Assembly: GCA_023247085.1 (NCBI GenBank)
Contig: JAHFHC010000014.1
Location: forward strand, 1 to 23,003
DNA length: 23,003 nucleotides
Origin: Microcaldota archaeon
GTDB taxonomy: Archaea > Micrarchaeota > Micrarchaeia > Norongarragalinales > UBA8480
Direction: 5' to 3'
The position numbers and the translations under genes were made by a program. Below, piece by piece: positions 1 to 5,478 of this stretch; position 1 is the stretch's first letter, and every line of letters starts with the position of its first letter. The notes beneath the pieces are model-generated. The model worked only from the letters and a program-made list of their open reading frames with translations, had not been told where the DNA came from and made no database searches.

Positions 1-249
1 CTAAAGGCATTGGAAAACCTCGCGAAGCTCGAGCGCACAACGATTTCCAACCTCCTGCGCGACTTGAAGGAGAATCGCACTGGTGGAACTTATATGTCCG
101 TAAGCGTATTTTTCAATAAACTAGAACAAGAGGGCATCCTTGCAAAAGAAGAAGTTGGGCGGCGAACATACTGGCAATTCGCTGACGATGCAGTGGACTT
201 GAAAAAGTACCTCCTGATTTCCGGAACAGATAGTTGGAAGACCACTTAA
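1..249 (+). CDS. C-terminal part of a probable winged-helix DNA-binding protein (5' truncated by window edge)
   Basis: The reading frame is open from base 1 to a TAA at 247-249. A TTG at 10 is a possible start, but the frame continues upstream of it, so the gene probably begins outside the window. The visible 82 residues suggest a winged-helix fold: an amphipathic helix (TISNLLRDLKEN), then a GTYMSVSVFFNKLEQEGILA stretch resembling a recognition helix, then a likely beta-wing (EEVGRRTYWQF) and a short C-terminal helix. This pattern is seen in ArsR/MarR-like regulators, but I cannot assign a family or a target. The first 60 bases are about 55% GC, richer than the rest of the window. The stop lies 2 bases from the stop of the small minus-strand ORF at 252-437. 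Confidence 0.5.
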   Translation, partial: LKALENLAKLERTTISNLLRDLKENRTGGTYMSVSVFFNKLEQEGILAKEEVGRRTYWQFADDAVDLKKYLLISGTDSWKTT

Positions 250-251
250 GG

Positions 252-437
252 CTAATATTTACTTTTGAGGAACCCGCTTGCGTCTTCGACGTACTTGTGG
301 CTGTGCTCTTTTGTACACTTGTAAGTTTTGTTCGCTGCGTTGAACGTTAGTGGATATGCGACGTCTGTTTTGTTAAAACACTTTGGACACGCTGCAATTG
401 TTAGCAGAGAATTAAAAATTCCTTGCATTATCGGCAC
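252..437 (-). CDS. Small zinc-finger-like hypothetical protein
   Basis: A 61-residue minus-strand frame (ATG at 437, alternative ATG at 428) has a CPKC pair near residue 17, then KCTKEHSH about 23 residues later, giving a plausible Cys2-Cys/His zinc site, and a charged, lysine-rich C-terminus. Residues after CPKC look like a real small zinc protein; the first 16 residues look unlike any domain I know. That N-terminal part lies antisense to the PEP-enzyme swivel remnant at about 385-516, so the present start may be a product of a rearrangement that joined two gene ends. I see no good ribosome binding site. The function is unknown. It could be an intact small protein, a truncated one, or a chance frame. 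Confidence 0.4.
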   Translation of the reverse strand: MPIMQGIFNSLLTIAACPKCFNKTDVAYPLTFNAANKTYKCTKEHSHKYVEDASGFLKSKY

Positions 438-516
438 GCGTCTTGCTACTAGGTTATTTCAAGACGGAGACGAAATCGAAGTCAACACAGAAACTGGCGT
501 TGTACGTAAATGTTAG
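385..516 (+). pseudogene. Remnant of a PEP-utilising enzyme mobile (swivel) domain, 3' end only
   Basis: In this frame the peptide runs HAAIVSRELKIPCIIGT and then a DGDEIEVNTETGVVRKC tail to a TAG at 514-516. This is the C-terminal half of the phosphohistidine swivel domain of the PEP synthase / pyruvate phosphate dikinase family, usually written as T-C-H-A-A-I-V-A-R-E-L-G-I-P...G-T. The catalytic His is kept, but the Thr-Cys before it reads Phe-Gly. The frame upstream (open to 325) has no family similarity, and the rest of the enzyme (about 700 residues or more) is missing. The similarity starts within a few bases of the CPKC codons of the antisense ORF (378-389), which looks like a junction. 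A free-standing mobile domain cannot be excluded, but its N-terminal strands would be lost. Confidence 0.55.
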
Positions 517-1460
517 CAGCCCCAGCTGCCATATCTGTCGTCGTACCTGCATCTCACGCAGCTGTTGTAGGAACAATATTTATGCGATCCACATTGTGAG
601 TCGGTTGTGCATTCAACGTCTATGCACTGTCCAGAAGAACAAATCTGTCTATAACCGGTACAATCGGAATTATACGAACACTTGCCGGTTTCAACACTTG
701 TAGTATTGTTTGTAACACTAGCTGTGCCACAATCTGCACTGCAACTTATTTGCGTTTCATCGTCATCGCAAATGTTATTCCCGCAATTGGGTTTAATTAT
801 AGTGCAGTCTGCTGGGCATAGGTTTGCGTCTTCTCCGCGTTTGCAAGCGCCGTCACCACATACTGCATCAATCGCGTCACTTGGACTACAATCTTGAGGG
901 CAGCTTTGATAAGATTCTCCACCTTCACAAATTGCATTAGCACATGTGAAGTACTTGTCAATTGCTTGTACGTTTATTTGAATCGGAGTTTTAGCAGATC
1001 GGCCGCCTTTAGCATCTAAAGCGTATACATTGATTACTTTTGTACCCGCTTCAGCTGAAACAAATACCCATCTAGCCGTGCATACCTCTCTTGAGCCACA
1101 GTCGAATGTTTTTGAGTCTGGTTGTTTTGAAAACGTGTCAGTTGATTCCCATACGAAACTTTGTATTCCATCGCTTGATTCAGCTCTAACATCTATTCCA
1201 AAGAATTCGCCACGTTTTGGATTAGACGGCTCTACTGTGCTTGAAAAGTTTATATTGCTATTAATTGGTTCTAAGTTTTGTGGCACTTGCGGCTCTGAAG
1301 TATTAAGCCTAGTATTGCTAAGGTTTTCAGTATTGGTATTATTAGAACTAGGATAAGTTAGATTTGTACGGTTATTGTTGCTTATAGGTTCATCTGAAGT
1401 TAAACAGCCAACTAGCCCTATTGCAACAAATAATGCTAGAATTACAAATATTTTTTTCAT
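513..1460 (-). CDS. Secreted cysteine-rich lipoprotein with Asn-rich, sequon-dense stalk
   Basis: The 315-residue product starts with a short basic end, a hydrophobic segment and a lipobox-like LVGC with Cys at about residue 19, as expected for a lipid-anchored exported protein. Next is an Asn/Ser/Thr-rich linker (about residues 25-80), a probable beta-sandwich domain of Ig/PKD type (about 75-165), three repeats of the form C-x4-C-x2-G/D-E...C-x2-D-C (about 170-245; for instance CGDGACKRGED), and a C-terminal disulfide-type region with C-x4-5-D-C/Q-C modules. I count 25 cysteines including the lipobox one. At least eight Asn-X-Ser/Thr sequons are present (NRT, NLT, NNT, NLS, NTS, NFS, NNT, NTT), most of them in the linker, so it is a plausible substrate of the AglB encoded at 5479-8295. 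Its stop overlaps the stop of the swivel-domain remnant by 4 bases. Ligand and role are unknown. Confidence 0.85.
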   Translation of the reverse strand: MKKIFVILALFVAIGLVGCLTSDEPISNNNRTNLTYPSSNNTNTENLSNTRLNTSEPQVPQNLEPINSNINFSSTVEPSNPKRGEFFGIDVRAESSDGIQSFVWESTDTFSKQPDSKTFDCGSREVCTARWVFVSAEAGTKVINVYALDAKGGRSAKTPIQINVQAIDKYFTCANAICEGGESYQSCPQDCSPSDAIDAVCGDGACKRGEDANLCPADCTIIKPNCGNNICDDDETQISCSADCGTASVTNNTTSVETGKCSYNSDCTGYRQICSSGQCIDVECTTDSQCGSHKYCSYNSCVRCRYDDRYGSWGC

Positions 1461-1480
1461 TTTAAATTTTGAAAGTTTTG

Positions 1481-1492
1481 ATTATATTTAAA
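1481..1492 (-). promoter_or_regulatory. TATA-like element for the lipoprotein gene
   Basis: On the minus strand this reads TTTAAATATAAT, close to an archaeal TATA box. Its centre is about 27 bases before the ATG at 1460, which predicts a leaderless or nearly leaderless transcript. The same AT-rich gap (1461-1539) must also hold the glyA promoter; TTAATAATTTTA at 1511-1522 lies at a suitable distance before the glyA start at 1540. Confidence 0.4.
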
Positions 1493-1539
1493 ACAATGCA
1501 TTTACTAACGCTTAATAATTTTAGCCCCGTAGTTTTAAC

Positions 1540-2832
1540 ATGCTTGAACACGTTAGACAATTTGACCCAGAATTAGCCGACCTTCTTAATTTGGAGCTAG
1601 GGCGCCAGCAAGATGGGCTTGTTATGATTCCAAGCGAAAACTTTGCTTCTCCAGCAGTTTTAGAAGCTGCAGGTACAGTGCTTACAAACAAATACGCTGA
1701 AGGCTATCCTGCTAAGCGTTACTATACTGGCAATGAGTTCATTGACCAAGTTGAAACCCTTGCGATTCAACGCGCAAAACAATTGTTTTCAGCTGAACAT
1801 GCTAATGTTCAACCACATAGCGGAAGCGGAGCAAATATGGCGTGTTATGAAGCACTAATGCAGCCGGGTGATAAGATCCTTGGCCTTAACCTTGCACATG
1901 GTGGCCACTTAACTCACGGTTCACCTGTAAATTTTTCTGGAAAAAAATACAATTTCATTGCATACGGAGTTGAAAAAGAAACTGAAGCGCTTGACATGGA
2001 TGTTGTTCGCAAGCTAGCGATTGCAGAAAAACCAAAAGTAGTGCTTTCAGGCCACACGGCTTATCCGCGCAAGATGAACTTCAGTGAATTTGCTGATATT
2101 GCCAATGAAATTGACGCATATGCAATGGCTGACATTTCTCATATTGTTGGCTTATGTTTAGCGGGTGAACATGAAAATCCAGTTCCTTCGCATGACGTTG
2201 TAATGACTACAACAACTAAAACACTCCGCGGGCCACGTAGCGCCATTATTTTATCAAAAATTATCGATCGATTACAAGAAAAATATTGGCCTGGAGAAAA
2301 AAAGAATTTAGCTCAACGAATTGATTTCTCTGTTTTCCCAACTTTTCAAGGTGGGCCACTTGAACACATAATCGCTTCAAAAGCAGTTGCTTTCAAAGAA
2401 GCAATGTTGCCTGAATTCAAAGGATACCAACAACAAATCGTGAAAAACGCCAAGGCACTAGCGCAATCGCTTATGGATAATGGCTTACGCTTAGTTAGTG
2501 GTGGGACTGACAATCACTTAATGATAATTGACTGCTCGAAATTGCCAGTTCAAAACGGTAAAGTTGGCGCACAAGTTCTAGAAAAAGCTGGAATTTACAC
2601 GAACATGAACATGATCCCATTCGATACGGGTACGCCATTTAAACCAAGCGGAATCCGCCTCGGTACGCCGGCACTTACAACCCGCGGCATGAAAGAAAAA
2701 GAAATGAAACAAATCGGAGAATGGATTGCCCAACTCTTACAAAATCCAACTAATGACGCGCTAATCGCAAAAACAAAGCAAAACGTCAAAGATTTAACCA
2801 CGCATTTCCCACTCTATTCAGAGCTCAAATGA
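1540..2832 (+). CDS. glyA: Serine hydroxymethyltransferase
   Basis: This PLP enzyme interconverts serine and glycine, passing the C1 unit to a folate or pterin carrier in the cytoplasm. The 430 residues match the bacterial-type SHMT length. Family blocks seen in order are IPSENFASPAVLEA (about residues 30-43), YAEGYPAKRYYTGNEFID (about 52-69), QPHSGSGANMA, the Asp-His pair in ADISHIVGL, the PLP lysine region TTTTKTLRGPR with Lys227, VFPTFQGGPLEH, and SGIRLGTPALTTRG near the C-terminus. The His that normally precedes the PLP lysine (TTTTHKTL in E. coli) is Thr226 here. The start is the first ATG in the frame; there is no Shine-Dalgarno sequence, so the transcript may be leaderless. A tRNA-Gly gene begins 8 bases after the stop. 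Confidence 0.96.
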   Translation: MLEHVRQFDPELADLLNLELGRQQDGLVMIPSENFASPAVLEAAGTVLTNKYAEGYPAKRYYTGNEFIDQVETLAIQRAKQLFSAEHANVQPHSGSGANMACYEALMQPGDKILGLNLAHGGHLTHGSPVNFSGKKYNFIAYGVEKETEALDMDVVRKLAIAEKPKVVLSGHTAYPRKMNFSEFADIANEIDAYAMADISHIVGLCLAGEHENPVPSHDVVMTTTTKTLRGPRSAIILSKIIDRLQEKYWPGEKKNLAQRIDFSVFPTFQGGPLEHIIASKAVAFKEAMLPEFKGYQQQIVKNAKALAQSLMDNGLRLVSGGTDNHLMIIDCSKLPVQNGKVGAQVLEKAGIYTNMNMIPFDTGTPFKPSGIRLGTPALTTRGMKEKEMKQIGEWIAQLLQNPTNDALIAKTKQNVKDLTTHFPLYSELK

Positions 2833-2840
2833 TAAAAAAC

Positions 2841-2977
2841 GCGGCTGTGGTTCAGTGGTAGAATGCGACCTTCCCAACCGATCTTTTTTCTTTCAGAAAG
2901 AAAAAACATCGATGAAAAAAGAAAATTAAAGTTTCTGGAGAAAGGTCGTGATCTGGGTTCGATTCCCAGCAGCCGCA
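2841..2977 (+). tRNA. tRNA-Gly(CCC) with a 66-base intron
   Basis: The mature tRNA folds as a cloverleaf. The acceptor GCGGCTG pairs with CAGCCGC (2970-2976), with A73 at 2977 and no encoded CCA. The D arm is GTTC/GAAT. The anticodon stem CGACC (2866-2870) pairs with GGTCG (2944-2948), with anticodon CCC at 2873-2875. The T arm is CTGGG/CCCAG with loop TTCGATT. A73 in tRNA-Gly fits Archaea or Eukarya, whereas bacteria usually have U73. The intron (2877-2942) sits at the canonical site after position 37. It probably shares a transcript with glyA, because only 8 bases separate them. Confidence 0.95.
2877..2942 (+). other. tRNA intron with bulge-helix-bulge splice motif
   Basis: The splice sites fit a canonical archaeal bulge-helix-bulge: outer helix CGACC/GGTCG, 3-base bulge C-A|A (2875-2877), 4-bp central helix TTCC (2871-2874) with GGAG (2937-2940), and 3-base bulge AA|A (2941-2943). 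Cutting two bases into each bulge gives exactly the 37/38 junction. Inside the intron is a strong hairpin: CGAT (2879-2882) with ATCG (2908-2911), a C-C mismatch, then a 10-bp T/A-rich stem (2884-2893 with 2897-2906) closed by a CAG loop. Confidence 0.88.
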
Positions 2978-3011
2978 TTTACTGTTAGGGGTATAAATAA
3001 GATTGTTAAAT

Positions 3012-3221
3012 GTGGAAATTAAGCTGGGAAAATATCGTCATTATAACGGTAAAGAATACGAAGTTGTCGGTATAGCCAAGCATAGCGAGACGTTGGAAGA
3101 GTTGGTTGTTTACAAGGCGCTTTATGGAGAAGAACAACTTTGGGTTAGACCCCTAAAAATGTTTAAAGAAACCGTCATTGTGGAAGGCATCCAAAAACCA
3201 AGGTTTGAATTCATTGAATAG
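3012..3221 (+). CDS. DUF1653 family protein
   Basis: The product has about 69 residues and matches the DUF1653 pattern: G-K-Y-R-H-Y-x-G-x-x-Y-E-V at the start, then the block KHSETLEELVVYKALYG and LWVRPLKMF. Proteins of this family are small, mostly bacterial, and of unknown function. Start choice is uncertain: GTG at 3012 gives MEIKLGKYRHY, the usual family N-terminus, while TTG at 3003 lies 10 bases after a GGGGT (2988-2992) that could serve as ribosome binding site and adds three residues. The gene begins 26-35 bases after the tRNA and may be co-transcribed with glyA and the tRNA. A terminator-like hairpin follows. Confidence 0.85.
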   Translation: MEIKLGKYRHYNGKEYEVVGIAKHSETLEELVVYKALYGEEQLWVRPLKMFKETVIVEGIQKPRFEFIE

Positions 3222-3250
3222 AGCGTTTGAATACCTTGCGTCGTATTTAA

Positions 3251-3278
3251 CCTGCGGGGTTATGCCCGTAGGTTTTTT
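3251..3278 (+). terminator. Hairpin plus T-run after the glyA-tRNA-DUF1653 unit
   Basis: CCTGCGGG (3251-3258) pairs with CCCGTAGG (3265-3272), eight pairs including one G-T, around a 6-base loop, followed directly by six T (3273-3278). It looks like a bacterial intrinsic terminator. Archaeal RNA polymerase mainly needs the T-run, so the role of the stem is an inference. It separates the glyA unit from galU. Confidence 0.6.
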
Positions 3279-3357
3279 ATACTTCGATTACCCAATTGTT
3301 CATACTTAGTATGATGTTTTTATTAGTGTTTTTATAGCGTTTAGAGGATGGTTTCAA

Positions 3358-4230
3358 ATGAAAATTAAAAAAGCGGTTATTCCTGCGGCTGGGTTTGGCA
3401 CTCGTTTCTTGCCAGCTACTAAAGCTATGCCTAAAGAGATGCTTCCGATTATTGACAAGCCAGCTATTCAATATGTTGTAGAAGAGGCAATTGATGCTGG
3501 CATTGAGGATATAATTATCATTACTGGCAGGGGCAAACACGCAATCGAAGATCATTTCGACAAGAGTATTGAATTAGAGCATTTGCTTGAAAAAAATAAG
3601 GATTTTGAAAAGCTGGAAAAAATTTCAGAAATCGCAGAAATGGTTGACATTCACTACGTTAGACAAAAAGTCCAGTTGGGTTTACCTGACGCAATCGCAG
3701 TTGCAAAAAAGCACATTGGCAGCGAGCCATTTGCCGTTCTTTACGGGGATGACATTCATGTATCAAACAACGGTAAATCTGCAATCAAACAAGTAATTGA
3801 ATGCGCTGAAAAATACAATTCAAGCGTTTTTGGGGTTACGCCAGTTGACAAAAGCGAAGTGTACAAGTATGGCGTGATTAAAGGTAAACAACTTGAAGCT
3901 GGCGTGTTTGAATTAGATGATATTATAGAAAAGCCAAGCGTGGAAAATGCACCTAGTAACTTAGTTAATTCCGGTAGGAATGTGTTTACTCCCGCGTTTT
4001 TTGACGCTGTTGAAAAAGCGCCTATTGGTAAAAAAGGCGAGAAGCACATTGACGCAGTTGCTAAAGAAATGATGAAGCATGAAAAAGTAAACGCAAAGCA
4101 ACTTGATGCAAGGTGGTATCCTGTTGGGGATAAGTTGACGTTTGTAAAAACTACGATTGACTTTGCATTAGCACACGATGAAATCAAGCAAGAAATTAGA
4201 AGTTATTTGAAAAATGCTTTAAAAAACTAA
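3358..4230 (+). CDS. galU: UTP-glucose-1-phosphate uridylyltransferase
   Basis: The enzyme joins UTP and glucose 1-phosphate into UDP-glucose, the precursor of the UDP-sugar branch encoded just downstream. The 290 residues fit the bacterial GalU length. The nucleotide-binding signature GFGTRFLPATK spans about residues 12-22, followed by PKEMLPIIDKPAIQYVVEEA; later come QLGLPDAIAVAKKHIG, FAVLYGDDI with the Asp pair, and IIEKPS. ATG 3358 is the first good start, with GAGG at 3344-3347 about 10 bases upstream and TTTTTATAG at 3330-3338 as a possible TATA element. The gene converges on the GPT gene with a 26-base AT-rich gap and could be transcribed alone. Confidence 0.95.
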   Translation: MKIKKAVIPAAGFGTRFLPATKAMPKEMLPIIDKPAIQYVVEEAIDAGIEDIIIITGRGKHAIEDHFDKSIELEHLLEKNKDFEKLEKISEIAEMVDIHYVRQKVQLGLPDAIAVAKKHIGSEPFAVLYGDDIHVSNNGKSAIKQVIECAEKYNSSVFGVTPVDKSEVYKYGVIKGKQLEAGVFELDDIIEKPSVENAPSNLVNSGRNVFTPAFFDAVEKAPIGKKGEKHIDAVAKEMMKHEKVNAKQLDARWYPVGDKLTFVKTTIDFALAHDEIKQEIRSYLKNALKN

Positions 4231-4256
4231 AATTAGTATAAAATAAAAAAATGTTT

Positions 4257-5321
4257 TCAATAGCTAACTACAAAAAAATAGAACGCTAGTACGCTCAGCG
4301 TTAGTATTATTTGTCCAGTTATCATAAGCGTTGCAATTTGTTTTTCACTAAATCCTTTTTTCATTTTTAGCCAGTACGGTAGTTTCATAACCACGTGCGT
4401 TAGCGAATATATCTCATTGTAAGGTGCTTTGATTGTACCATCGCGTTGCAAGTCACCGTATGAACGTACTTTAAATCGACCGCGTAGTTTAAGTAATGCT
4501 TCAACTATCCACGGGATGAAAAGTAAAATGCCGAGTTTTTCTGCGTTTCCAATTATAATTGCGCTTACAAATGCGGCTCCTGCAAAGTAAGTTAGCGAGT
4601 CACCAGGCAGCATTTTAGCCGGTGTCCAATTGAATTTCATGAATGCTAGTAAAGTAGCTGCAGCACATAGCGCAATTAACCCCCCTTCAAGTGAATTAGG
4701 CGTACCCCTTGTTAATAGAAACACAGCTAGCCCAAGAAGGGCAATTGAGGTTGTTCCACTTTCTACTCCGTTTACTCCAGCTAGCATGTTTGTTGCATTC
4801 GAAACGCAAACAACAGCGATTGGTATAGCTAACAATGGATAAAAAATGCCAAAATCTACTACGCCTATTAACGGCAGTAATGCGTTGCTTGTACCTGCGT
4901 TTACCGCCATTAGCGGCACTGCGGCAACTAGAGTCAAGAGCGGTTTTTGCCATTGTTTTAGCCCAATGCGGTAGTCAATTGCATCTGAAGAAATTGCAAC
5001 GCGTTGCGTACGAATGTTCAAATCATCAAAGAAGCCAACCATTGCAATTACTGCAGTTGACAAAAGTGCCGCGAATAATTGCGTTAGATCAAGCGGCGCG
5101 TGAGTTAGAAACGTGTTAATGCCAATAAATGTGAGCATTCCGACCAAGAAACCAAAAAAGACGGGTATTCCGCCTGCTTGTGGCACAATTGGTTTACCTT
5201 GCTTTTGTTGGTCGGTTCCAATTATGCCAATTCGGTTAAAAAAACGCATGAAGTATGGAATAGCGATGAAGCAAGCGAAGAATGCAACTACTGTTGATGC
5301 TACAATTGAATAAATTTCCAT
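4257..5321 (-). CDS. UDP-HexNAc:polyprenyl-phosphate HexNAc-1-phosphate transferase (Alg7/GPT type)
   Basis: This multi-spanning membrane enzyme (354 residues, about ten hydrophobic segments) likely starts lipid-linked glycan assembly by moving GlcNAc-1-P or a similar HexNAc-1-P from UDP to dolichyl phosphate. Family marks are PQAGGIPVFFGF near residue 48, the Asp pair in MVGFFDDLN, the motif NATNMLAGVNGVESG typical of eukaryotic and archaeal GPT rather than bacterial MraY/WecA, LPGDSLTYFAG, and a KLRGRFKVRSYGDLQRDG loop. The order of these blocks and the length fit the archaeal AglH/Alg7 group. It lies back to back with aglB, the transferase for the other end of the pathway. The exact sugar cannot be told from sequence. 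Confidence 0.9.
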   Translation of the reverse strand: MEIYSIVASTVVAFFACFIAIPYFMRFFNRIGIIGTDQQKQGKPIVPQAGGIPVFFGFLVGMLTFIGINTFLTHAPLDLTQLFAALLSTAVIAMVGFFDDLNIRTQRVAISSDAIDYRIGLKQWQKPLLTLVAAVPLMAVNAGTSNALLPLIGVVDFGIFYPLLAIPIAVVCVSNATNMLAGVNGVESGTTSIALLGLAVFLLTRGTPNSLEGGLIALCAAATLLAFMKFNWTPAKMLPGDSLTYFAGAAFVSAIIIGNAEKLGILLFIPWIVEALLKLRGRFKVRSYGDLQRDGTIKAPYNEIYSLTHVVMKLPYWLKMKKGFSEKQIATLMITGQIILTLSVLAFYFFVVSY

Positions 5322-5353
5322 TTTTTGTCTAAGTAAATTTAAGTGTTTTACAG

Positions 5354-5362
5354 TTTATATAA
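5354..5362 (-). promoter_or_regulatory. TATA box in the GPT/aglB divergent gap
   Basis: TTTATATAA on the plus strand (TTATATAAA on the minus strand) is close to the archaeal consensus. For the minus-strand GPT gene its centre is 37 bases before the ATG at 5321, giving a leader of roughly 10-12 bases. The remaining divergent gap (5363-5478) should hold the aglB promoter; I see no equally clear box there. Confidence 0.5.
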
Positions 5363-5478
5363 CGAAACGTAATTAGCTTTTGCAACTTTACCTATTCTGT
5401 TTTTAAACATCAACCGCTACTAGATATGTAGATTTTTGCGAGGTAAACTAGCTTTTATCTTTTATTCAGGTGTTTAAA

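Noticed and set aside
2877-2942. Possible C/D box guide RNA in the tRNA intron, as in archaeal tRNA-Trp introns
   Set aside because: TCGATGA near 2909-2915 is only a partial C box, and there is no matching CUGA D box at a suitable place.
2991-3000. TATA-like GTATAAATAA just before the DUF1653 gene
   Set aside because: It would put the transcript start about 10 bases inside the coding region, with no later start codon near the N-terminus, so it is probably chance.
3756-4187. 143-codon minus-strand open frame inside galU
   Set aside because: It lies wholly antisense to a well-supported enzyme gene, is Ser/Thr/Leu-rich with no recognisable domain, and is best explained as a codon shadow.
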